The notes under the pieces are model-generated. The model made no database searches and was not told the origin of the DNA. It saw only the letters and a program-made list of their open reading frames with translations. Of a DNA stretch of 64,000 nucleotides, positions 11,700-23,072 are shown piece after piece. The DNA comes from Neelides folsomi (taxonomy: Eukaryota; Arthropoda; Collembola; Neelipleona; Neelidae), in NCBI GenBank assembly GCA_034687125.1, contig JAQGBZ010000015.1, positions 310,001 through 374,000 on the forward strand. Reading direction: 5' to 3'. A program made the translations under genes and the position numbers. Numbering within the stretch: the stretch's first letter is position 1; each line of letters opens with the position of its first letter.

Positions 11700-14600
11700 A
11701 TTAAATACAGAAATTCCCAGACTTGAGTTTTATTTTTTATTAGTGTCCAATTCCAAATTACTAAACTTGTTTAATGTTAACTAAATTTTTATGTGGAAAG
11801 GGAAAAATTGATAAATTAACTAAATAAATTCATGTTTAAAATTGATTTTTCAAATTCACTGATAACCCTAAAACGTAATAGGAACTCAACAAAACTTAAA
11901 TTCCTAGGTATGTACTAATTATAGTATATAACTATAAATAAAAGTATCCTATTTTATAGCATGTAGAATAATATTTTACTTAGCATATATTTTATTGTAA
12001 TATATTTATTCAACATTTAAAATGTGAGAAGAATATTAAGTACGTTATCAAAAAGAGCAGAGAACATCTGTTAGTGGGTTATGTTCATTAAAGTCGTTTA
12101 ATTCAATCTTGAATTTAAATTAAATTACATAATAGTAGTCAAATCCCCCAATTTCATAACATTGGGGAATATAATTTCTTGATGATTTCATAACCAATGT
12201 TGAATTCCTATCAATTCAATTATTATTCTTATCTTGATATAATCATTCAAAAAGTTTATATAAATTTTATAAATTAAAAAAAGAAATGTTTCAATTAAAA
12301 TATACAATATTAATGAGTAATGACATAAATTTATCATATACGAAATTGTTTTGTTTATAGTAATGATTAACTATAAATAATTAAACTAATAATAACTATA
12401 AGGTAAGCATTAAGTAATCAACAATTTGTATAATGAAGGAGCAAGTAGGAAAATTGGCGAAATGCAAAGTCCGTTAAACTAATCAATTTATTGTTGACAT
12501 AAAGGAAAAGATTTATGAAGCAAGTGATTTATTTATTTCCATTTGCTAAACCCAATGAAATTAACTCCGAACATTTTTCTCCCTCACCATTTCTTTTGTC
12601 AACTTATCAAATGTAAATAAACGTGAAAGAAGGTGAGAAATGGAGTTGACGGAAAAAACGATGCTTATTAAACGGAATGTATATTTTGGTTTATAAAGAA
12701 CCAATTTTATATTTGAGCCTTGAGGTGTAATTTTATATACAAATGTAAGCTTTATGTGATTTAATAGAATAAATTATAATACGCATAAATATTTATATTT
12801 GTAAAGATAAAATATATTATTTTAGCCAATGTTCGTTATTTGTCAAATTAAATGATTGTAGTTGATTTGATTGAGTGAACGTTTCATTGTCCCAATTCTT
12901 TTTTACCTTCATTTCCATGTGTAATGAGCTGAACCTTTGAGGGAATGGACACCAAGGAATTTAAAGCTACACGGGCAAGTGGAACAGGAAAAGAATCCAT
13001 TTTACTAAATAAATAAAACAATTTCAATTCAATGAATTTCCAACCATTTGCAAAAATCATTGTGGATTAAATAAAAAATTAATTGGTGAAATTAATTGTA
13101 AAATAATTGGGATTTTAAATGGATACGATAATTATCCGTGCAAATGACCTGCGTATGTTTGTTTATTTTCTCATCTAATTGCTCTATTCATTATTTTGCG
13201 TAATATAAGTAATAATATTATTTGCCCTTGATATGAAATTGTACGCATAAAATATAAGTTTGCTAATAATCATAAAAGAAACCTGAATCATTAAATACGA
13301 GTACTCCTATTTTCATGAAGCAAATTTACTTTAATTTGGCTTAATATTAGGAGAGCAATGCCAAATAGGATCATTTATTACTTTTTATTTATAATAAATT
13401 TAATTGCCTCTCTGTTGGGTTTTAATTTATAATTTAAACTCTCATAGAACTCCTTCGTCACGTTGAGTTACGTTCATTACAAAGATTATACCAATTGTTA
13501 TAAAAGGAAGATAAAACAGTTCGCGAATTGGGATAAATGAATTGGATGAAAATGATATATTTATAAGGGGGATTCCGCTTGGTTTCATTAGGAGGTTCAA
13601 CCGTGGGACTCATCAAGTTCAAATAGGAGTCGTAAAATCACTAGGATTCTACCAAATTAAACAAAAACAAAGGGAAATCTGAACCTGCGGTTATTGCCTT
13701 TATCTATTCTCTGATCGAGATCCAATTAGCGATTCATTCGCGAAATCATCTTTAATTTGTTTTCATTCTTTTGCACATTTCACGCTACAATTCCTTAATT
13801 TGAGAGTTGGAATCAAAAGGCGAGATTTGGGCTTTTATTATTAGAAACTTCCCCCGACATGTCAAGAACCACCAAATTGTTTTCTTGCCAAAAAGTCAAC
13901 TTTCTTGTAATCATATCTTAATTTGTTTATTCAACTCTTTTTTTGCAATTTTTTCCTACAATTTGCTTTAAGCTACTTACTTTACTTCTTTTACCTGTAT
14001 TTATCTAAATTACCTATAATTAATACAAAATATATATTAAATATAAATAAATACTTACATTTAGATAGATATGCAGAATATGTACTTATTGTAAATCAAA
14101 AAAGACAACTTGTTTCTTTCAAATATCGTTAAAAATAATAACTTTCGTTTATCGCGAAATCGCAGCTATATAGCCAAAATTGAGTTTGACATTAATATGA
14201 GTTATAAGAGTAATTAAAAGGTCTATCTTTAGGTAATTAAGAAGTGTTGGAAAAGTCAAAGAGGAAAAACTCGTATTATTTGAAGTGGATTTTAAATAGC
14301 TTGATCTTGTAAGTTGTAAATCTTCTAATTGGCACTTGAATAGAATTGAGAATTAACACGTTTTTGTGGATTTGACATGTTTGTAAATGGAAATGTTCCA
14401 CTCGCTTTGTTCACACTTTGAGCTATTCCACGAAATGTTCGGTAATTTCTTTTTTGCTAATTAACCGCTCCGCATGCTTTCTGACTTTTGCTCCCAAATT
14501 ACGTTTTAATTACCATCATTAAAAGACCACCCACGCACATGTTACAACAAAAAATAACTTTTGTCAAATTACACACATTTCATACATTTCAAGTCTCAAT

Positions 14601-17600
14601 ATTTATGTACATTATATACCCAAATAATACATATATTTTATTTACATACTTCTAACTTCTGATATAGAAAATAATATTGGTATCAAAACAAAGCAAAGCA
14701 AAAGATATTTTTAACAATTCATGTAATCTTTAATTACACGATGATTTTATATAATTTACAAATTAGCCGCAAATTATTCAAAAATGTCAAAAGAACGTTT
14801 TTATGCTCCTTACGCATTTATATGCTTTTTAATGCTTTTTTAACCATTTCAATTTTTTGCATTAATTTGAGGGATGAATAGTCCAAATTGGCATTTTGAC
14901 CTGATTCTGAGGTTGTGTGTTCGCTGGGAGTTGAAGTCGACGGAGACGTTTGAAGTGTGGGGAATATCGGGAAAGGTCTTTGTCTGGGTGTGAAAAGAAA
15001 TTGGGGACTTTTATTCTTCCTCGGCCTCATAAAATGGGAATTGTTGGGATGAGACGAATTGAGCCCCAGAGTTCAACCCCTTTCAAATCCCCCTCAACCA
15101 TTGTCCAAACAATAGGGTGAAATTGGTCTTTTTTAAGGCACCTGATACTCCTCTTATCCTTTTATATGCAACTCAACATTCCCCTAACATTAAGAGGAAT
15201 ACTCTTACAATTTCCCCAGACGTCTTTTAAATGTCTGCGAAGCCGCTCGAAATCTGCGAGATTCCAGTTTTAAATAAACTTTTTTTTATTCTTCAACGGA
15301 TCTTCAAATCTTAACAATGACAAATAGAAGACAACGCCCAAGGCATTTCGCAAATTTCCGGTTTTTTATCTGAAAAAAATCCTCCTTCGCACCTTTTACG
15401 CTTTCGAGCTAAATCCATTCCCGACTAATGACATTTAGCATTGGAAAAACTAAATTTTGCCAATTTCCAATTTGGGTGGGAAAAGGATAAAAAAGTAAAA
15501 AAGTAAATGAATGAGCCAACTGCTGTGCTCATCAATGAGCAAAATGGCGATCAAAGAAGTAAGAAAAAGTGTGTAAGTGTGCCAATCGATTCATTTGTCC
15601 TTTGCTCATTTCATTCCAATGAACTTGACTTTGTCTCTTTCACTCTTAGAGTGAAACTTTGTCAATTCAAACAAACAAACGCTCTCATAGATAAATATAT
15701 AATAAATGTATTTCTATTACAAATGTCAATCTTTCCTATACTTTTTCCTATTTCTTATACAAATACTAATATGTATTAGCTACAAGAAGCATTGAAAGCT
15801 TATTGTTATGACCGGGTGCATTAAAAGCATGGATAGAAATGGAAGGAGAAATGGAGAAATAAATAGAAGAAGGTGAGTTGATTGGAGGATGAAATAAAAA
15901 AGAGAGATTTTTCCAATCATCTCCTTTATTTACTTTTTTGAACTCCCATAACGGAACGGGAGAGCAATTAGGTAAGAAAGAAATCTCCCTTTTAATCCTC
16001 CATTCATCCTCAGTAAATGCAGAGATGAAACACATGACGGTTTTGATTCTTTTTTCACTATACAAATGAGCGCTAATTTACCAATCACCTTTCAGACATT
16101 GAATGAGAACCAAAGGCATGTAAACTCAATTTCATCCTCACACCACACACCATTACCATGATTAATGGACATGTATGATGTGAATAAGGGCTACAATGAA
16201 CAATATGCAAATCCAGCTTTCATATAAAATTACTATACATTACCTGTGAAAATTCATATTGAATAAAAGGGTACTAAAATCTACGTTTTATTAAGTTTAA
16301 TGACATTAAAGAATTGCATAGCAGAATAATAAAATTAAAGGATTTTCGACTTAGTGTATATGTAATGTAGAAAATAAATAGTAAATGTAAGTGTGAGTGT
16401 AAATGATTAAATGGTAAGCAAAATAGAAAAGTCATTTACCAAAGTTGATAGTTAATAAATTGAGAGTTGAAAAAAGTGATTGTAATTTGGAAGGAGTAAA
16501 TTGCAAGCTGAATGAAATTGTCAGAGTGAATAAACAAAAGGAGGAACTTTCTATCTCCCCTATCCAATTCCTGTACACCCCATTGAACTTCATTTATATT
16601 AGTTAGGAGCTATCATTTAATTGAGTCCTTATATTTAGACAACTTTCCTTCTCTTCTCAATGAGGTGAATGTTTTGGAGAGACGTCGTTGGGAATGGAAA
16701 TTCATCGCTGGACTTTTCAATTTCTCCCTTAATGATAATTGATGACATTTTTGTTTTTTGGTCCTCGTGACTCCTCCCAAGTCATTCACCAAATTCATTT
16801 TGTCACTCTCACAGAAGCTTCAAATCCCTAAATGGGCTTAAATGGGCTTAAATGTTCCAAATGACTCCTCATGTCATTTACAGCCCACTTTTACTTTTTA
16901 AATCCACAAAGCCCTCCAAGGGGTCAATGGAACCAAATTTTTTATTAAAAAATTCAAAACAATTTTATTTTAGCATTTTATTATTTATCATCTTTTTAAT
17001 GTATTTTATTATTTGTACAATTTTTTTCGCAAAAATCAATTAATAATGATTTATCATATTTACAATAGTAAAAAAATCTTAAATATTTGAGTTTTACGCA
17101 TTTGGACTTTGTTGGACTTGTTGCATTTTTTGGTTAAATATGAATTACCATTATCGGTATCTGTAATGTAATTAAATACTTAGGAATAGTTGTGCAGTGG
17201 AGTTGATAGTTTAATGTATATTTTTAACTGTGCGGTTTGTAATGAATAAATGGATGGTAATGTATAGGGATCGATGGTTAACATTGACAAGAATATAGCG
17301 AGGAATTTTGAGTGGATTTGGGGGATTCGCAAGTTTGTGTATATTTTGAGTGTTGGTTTGGGTGGGAGGTTTTGGATGCTTCTTCATCCCCGCGATCCAA
17401 CGAGCCCCAGTTCCTCTTCACACCTCTACAAAGAATCATCTTGAAAGGAATCTCCCTCAGCTTCTCAATTAACCCTTCAAAACAAACGCCTAACTTTAAT
17501 ACTATACAACCCAAGTTAATTAAATCATGAAACGTTTAGGTTTTTGAATCCCGGTTCAAACTGCCCAGTGTCGCATTTAACAGTGTTCCCCAAATTAAAT

Positions 17601-18583
17601 ATACAGGTCCAGGAGACATGCAAAAGCGGGTTTTTATAAGGGTTCAAAATGTCAATGTTTGACATTGTTTGACATCTCCAGTGATTAATTAGATATTAAA
17701 TACTAACATTAAAAAGTTTAGTTTTGTGTAGATGGGATTTTAGAAAATCATTGAAATCCACTGAGGTATTTGCATTAAGAGAAAATGAGGTTCATTTCGA
17801 TTGTGTGGGAGAATAAATAATAGAAAATCGGAATTCCCCTCAACAGCGGAGGACCGCAATCAAATTCATTTTCCCTTCCACACATCCCACAGCAATAAGA
17901 ACTTTCCAACGACACAATCAAACTCCACTGAGGTTTTGAATAGAAAATCTTCTCAAATTCTGCATCTCAAGACAATTAATCCTTCCCTGCATCTCCCCCT
18001 TCATTTTTCATTATTTCCCCAACTTCCTTCAAGGAGAGAGAAATCCCAAAGATAAAAACAACACGTAAGAATTATCTCAATGAAATTAAACACCAATTTC
18101 CCCCATTTTCATTCTTTTTTAATCAAATGTGAGAGTTCTTTTATTACCAACTTAAGCCTTTATACAACTTTTAATTTTATCTAAAAACGTTAATAGATTA
18201 ATTTTACTTAATTTAACTTAACTATACTTTACTTTCCAGGTTGATCAGTGTTGAAAAATTAAATCATCTTTTTATAATAAATAAGACTTTGCAAGGAACA
18301 AAGTTGAACAATATCAGTTATCATTAATTATAATAAAAGTGAAGAGTCAAATTGTTATAAAATGGCAAGTTTAATCGTTTAAGTGTGCAAGAAAAGCGTG
18401 TTAAGATAACTCCCAGCGCATTACATTAGTGCCAAGGAGTGTTTTGACTCTTTTTCATCGAGTGTGAGATTTGGACGCGGACTCCTTCCCTCGCCCATCC
18501 TTTATTAAGAGACCATTAAGGGTCTTTTAATTAATTGGCATTAACTTCAATCCTCATGGGGAGATGAATGTAGTGAAAGCAAA
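11700..18583. other. Long intergenic stretch; possible 5'UTR exon at its end
   Basis: AT-rich DNA without a convincing coding gene. Two points stand out. First, opposite-strand segments near 14.99 kb and 17.41 kb can both encode PQFLFTPxQR (see findings). Second, a plausible 5' untranslated exon of the downstream gene ends at donor 18064|GTAAGA, with a matching acceptor TTTCCAG at about 18239. A short direct repeat (aaatgggctt twice) sits near 16832. Remaining short frames look like chance. Confidence 0.45.
17780..18064 (+). other. Probable 5'UTR exon of the downstream secreted-protein gene
   Basis: The stretch ends in CAC|GTAAGA, a good splice donor. The next strong acceptor (a T/C-rich tract ending TTTCCAG at about 18239) lies about 175 bases on and leads without another splice signal to the ATG at 18584. 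The left edge is not defined by the sequence. The exon contains a short upstream frame that I regard as non-coding. Confidence 0.35.
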
Positions 18584-21500
18584 ATGACTTGCCATTTGAA
18601 ACCTATCATCAAAATGAGAAATCCTTTAGAAAAAACTCACGAACTCAAGATGAGCCAGATTCAAGATGCTCAAAATTTTTCCAATCAAAATTCTTCAAAT
18701 CACCAAAATAATCAAAATAAATCTCCTTTGTTTCTCCGTGTTTTAAGCGTCCTTATGGTTGTCACAGCTTTTAGTACTCAAGTGTCAGCTGAACTATCAA
18801 TAGATGCGATTCCTATACGAATAAAAAGATCCCCATTAGTCGTCCATGAAAATCGGTCCAGTCCATTAGGGCCAATGCGAGTTTTCAAATATATTCATTA
18901 CCCCGAAGAATCCACAACAATAAATGTCTCTTCTTTTCAACCAATGACAACAACCAGCGAAAGATCCTTAATTCCAAATTCATATTTTGATGGTGCGAAT
19001 AAAAAGACAAAAAAGACGACAACGCCCAAATTCGACAAAATGGTGGAAATCGACGAGAAGGAATTATTAGAAAAATCCGACAATTTCGATTATTACACAA
19101 ATCTTAAAAAGAAGACCACAGTGAGGTCGCCATTATTTATGCCCCCGGGCATGTCAATGCGCCCTCCTCCACCGGGTCATTTAACACATCAAAACCCTCA
19201 TCAAAATCCCCATACAATTCCAATGCCAATGGCCTACACTTCCGATTCCTCTCCTCGTCCAGAATATTTTGAAGGTTCGTACAATCGGAATCGATTTGCT
19301 CGACCGCCAGGTGGCGGGATAATGCGTCGGCGCCGCCCAACCAGCCACCATCCTCATTTAAAACACCCGCCAAACAATTACCATCACGGGAACGGTCCAA
19401 GAAACCGAAAATTGCCCGGAGCTCATCCCCATCCCCACAACACCGGAATTCCCCTTCCCCGGCCAATGTCAATGTTAAACCGTCGGTTGCCACGCCCAAG
19501 TCGTCGTCGTCCAGGCAATGCTCAATATTCCTATCCAAAGAATGCCGCGAATATTCAAGACATTATTCAATATTTTGATAATAAAGAAAACGAAATCGGC
19601 CCACCAAACAAATCCTCAGCATCTCCCATGGGAGATTTCTCTAAAGAACTCAAAGACGTTCAATCTTCTCTTCTAAAAGACATTCGCGAATTTGCCAAAC
19701 GTCCCTCGTTGCTTGACAACTCAAATTCAAATTCCCCTCCAAAACAGAATTCCATGATGATTAAAAGCCCGGGAAGTTTAAATGACGCTAAGAGGGACAA
19801 TAAGCCATTAGCTGCAGCTCTGCATTACGACCATGATGATGATTTGTATAGCGAGAAGCCGAAGCCTGTTAGAGATCTTATCAAAACCCGGGACAACACC
19901 GAAGAGGAAGAAAGTGATGAAGAATATTTGAGAAAGAATAAGCGACCAAAAATGAGAGAAGACAGCCGGGAATGGGAAAGGGTCAAGTCACAGATTCGCG
20001 ACTCACATGGCTATTTGGAACCGAAGGAAACTTACGTGGAGGACATGAAATCCCACGGGGATTATTATACAAGGCCAAAGTATAAGGAATTCTCCAATTC
20101 CGATGAGAGATTTCACAGCAAAGAGGAATTCCCTTACAGGTAAGAAAATCCTTCTTTTCATTTCATCCATCCATTTCAGTTGACAGATAAATAAGATAAA
20201 GGTAAACTATCAAAGTAAACATCTTTCTTATAGTAAATTCTTTCCTGTTCTTATTTGTACTAGTTTATTATAGACATATCGTTAATACATTATCTACTAA
20301 TATAACCACTCGTACTGTCTCGTCCAATATTTTATAAAGCTTTTAAAGTTGCATTAAGCCCAAAATTGCTTTTATTTGTGTGGTCCAAATGGGAAAGTTT
20401 CACTCCTCGAAAAAGGCACATTTAATACACATGCATAAATGTGATAATCTGAAAATAGAATAATGTTCGTATGTGTGACATGTCTACTATTTTACCACAA
20501 AATATAATGGATCTGTTCAAAGTCTAAACCGCATTACACTGCAGTGTTCCAAATTTTAAGTTTTCTCTGGAATTTTAAACATTCTTTGTTAAACACATCT
20601 CCGTTTAATAAAATAAAATTAAACCATAAATTAAGTTTAAAAATTAGTCCGAATTACAGGTTGCAGTTATAAGAAATAATGATTGTGTTCATTCTTTATT
20701 GCATAGATCACATTCAACTAACAAATACCGGCCATCTTTATCTTTACGGGACAAGCAAAGGCCAAAATTCCATTCATACGAAGACCGCGGTCGGGATAGG
20801 GAAAGAGAAAGATTTGAGCGTTTCCGAGAACGTGAACGCGAACGGGACAGAGAAAGGGAACTCCAAAGGCTTGAACGATTGCGTGACCGTGAATCAGAAC
20901 GAGATTCAAAACGAGAAGAACAACGAATCCGATCCCGTCCAATGATCCTCAAACGTCCCTATGAACCCTTCCGCCCAATAATCGAAGAAGATGATAAACC
21001 AAATTACGGCGGAAATTCGTTCGGGTCTTATTATGCATTCCCTACCTCTACAGCTTCCAGTGTGCTAAAACCCGAGAGCGAGGATACAATAGTTGAAATC
21101 CACGCTGGCGGTGGATCCGAAAGTGTCATGAACAAACAAAAACAAAATTGGCATAAACTCTACATGGAATATTTATTGGAACAACAACGAGCTGCAGCTC
21201 TGGCCGCTTCAGCCCGCCAACTCAAAAAACCCTCACCGATGAGAATGAAAATCCACATTTATCCCAACGAAGGCGGAGTCGAACGATCCGACATCGTCCC
21301 GATTCATCCCCATCTCCAAGGCATTCATAATCTACATGGGAATGGAGCTCATGGGAACCATGGTTCACATAGTGAATTCGGCCCTACTGTTCTTCCCCCA
21401 CCACCTCAACTCTCCAGGAATTATCACCATCAGCAACAAAATCACCAAAACCGCCAACATGTAAATCCCCATCGACAGCTCGAGCCGTATCGACATCGAG

Positions 21501-22238
21501 AGGAAGAAGAGGAATATAAAAGCCGTGGGGGCGATGGAGGGAAGAAGAAGAATTTGGTCGTCCACCTCCATGTCCATCGGCGTAACGGAGGAGGTCCGTC
21601 TGGGATGGAGTTGGAGGCCGAGGGCTCGCACATCCAAACCTCCACAGCCAAACCCAATTACAAGTAACACTCCAATTACTCCCACAACTTGCACTTATTC
21701 ACATAACCCTACTTTCAAACATCATCCAACCGAATCTATTACAATCCCCTATTATTACCATCTTCTATACATTATTCCCATTTATTCACCCCCGCTCAGG
21801 AGATAAACACACTTTTAATTTAATTATATTGAGTTCAAGCTCAGCCTAAACCAAGTTAAACATTTCAATTAAAAGTTTAAAAGTATATTAATATTAATAT
21901 ATGATACTTTAAATACATTTAATTAAAATGTCATTCATTATAATGTTTTTAAATTCTTTAATTGAATTAATTTAATAAAATGGTTAGATATTAAATAATC
22001 CCATGAGACAATTTTTCGTTTAATTATTCTATATACGAAATGACTTTATTTTAGAAAATTATAGTTAAAGTTAATATGATATTAAATTCAATTATATATT
22101 CAAAGGAACCATTATGAACATCGTTCAGGCGACCCATCCGCGGAAGACCAACGTGACAAAAGCATTTCAATGGAGCTTCCTGTAAACAACGACAAAGTGC
22201 AAGATGTTCTCCAAACTCTCCTCAAGTTCCGTCAATGA
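18584..22238 (+). CDS. Unrecognised secreted/anchored charged low-complexity protein
   Basis: Three coding exons in matching phase: 18584-20139, 20707-21663, 22106-22238 (881 residues, stop TGA). I do not recognise the family. A polar Asn/Gln-rich N-terminus of about 46 residues precedes a hydrophobic stretch (about 49-66, ending VSA at 67-69), so it is either a late signal peptide or a type II anchor. A furin-type site R-I-K-R lies at 79-82. The rest is low complexity: Pro/His/Arg-rich (PRPMSMLNRRLPRPSRRR), then acidic, then an Arg-Glu-Arg-Asp alternation of about 60 residues at the start of exon 2. A short predicted helix (KQKQNWHKLYMEYLLEQQRA) and His/Gln-rich text follow. Codon use and three in-frame junctions argue that it is real. 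The start was chosen because it is the first ATG (aaaATGa) after an apparent untranslated exon; Met23 is an alternative. A polyadenylation signal follows at 22471. Confidence 0.75.
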
Positions 22239-22470
22239 CCAACGTGGCAATTTAAATAATAATCAATTTTTACAAAAACCGCTCAGCCACGTCGTCCATG
22301 ACACTTTGTACATACACCGCAGCTAAGGATAAATCGCAAATACCATATTATTTTTATTAGCATTTTTACCATTAATATCAAATATGTGTAAAAATAAGTT
22401 ACCATTTGTTTATTTTTCTATTTTTGTATATAAATATTTCCTATTCAACATCAATATTCTCCATTTTGAA

Positions 22471-22476
22471 AATAAA
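22471..22476 (+). terminator. Polyadenylation signal AATAAA
   Basis: AATAAA occurs 233 bases past the stop codon of the secreted-protein gene, and no better signal lies nearer. The assignment is by position and pattern only. Confidence 0.4.
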
Positions 22477-22561
22477 TGAAATCAACTTTATTTCGTCAAT
22501 AAGCGTCCCCATATTTATTACATGATTGATAAATTATAAATGTTTTTCATCACTACAATAC

Positions 22562-22863
22562 TATACCCTATTCCATTTGAGATTATTGAGAATTGAATCA
22601 TGTTACATGGCAAGTCATTAGAAATTCAAATGAACCGATATTATTTCCTGTAGAAATTATTTGCGGGTGACATGACATGACATTGGGATAGCCCGGTCAA
22701 TTAACATTGAGAATTGAATCATGTTAATTGACCGGGCTATCGAATGCCATGTCACCCGCAAATAATTTCTATAGGAAATAATATCGGTTCATTTGAATTT
22801 CTAATGACTTGTCATGTAACATGATTCAATTCTCAATAATCTTCTCAAATGGAATAGAGTATA
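22562..22863. repeat. Composite palindromic (foldback) element
   Basis: The left arm, about 22562-22707, is largely the reverse complement of the right arm, about 22721-22863, with a few mismatches and small indels. The loop is only 13 bases. The arm-end word of 21 bases at 22585-22605 recurs in direct orientation across the centre (22706-22726) and in reverse complement at 22817-22837, so the loop carries a third copy of the arm end. There is no coding capacity. It looks like a non-autonomous DNA transposon relic or foldback element; a target-site duplication is not clear (possibly TA). Confidence 0.8.
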
Positions 22864-23072
22864 ATGAACAATATTTAGGAATTGATAAATTATCACAATA
22901 ACATACTTTTGTTAAAACTCCACAGTACTTTAAATATAATTTATTTGGTTGAATAATACGATGAATATATTTTTACATGATTTAACATGAAATTGACTTT
23001 TTTGTGACTTTTAAGAAACTAAACTTGACAGTTGAATTGAACTTGGATTAAAACCATCTCTATTTAATAGGG

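Larger units (their letters stand above)
22239..23072. other. Convergent intergenic gap holding a palindrome
   Basis: Lies between the 3' ends of the secreted-protein gene (+) and the lyase gene (-). It contains the first gene's 3'UTR and the composite palindromic element at 22562-22863, and otherwise nothing recognisable. Confidence 0.5.

Noticed and set aside
16613-16798. 61-codon basic minus-strand frame
   Set aside because: No family resemblance and no splice partners; chance length for this composition.
18885-19538. Minus-strand frames of 71 and 133 codons
   Set aside because: Antisense to a well-supported exon with low-complexity codons.
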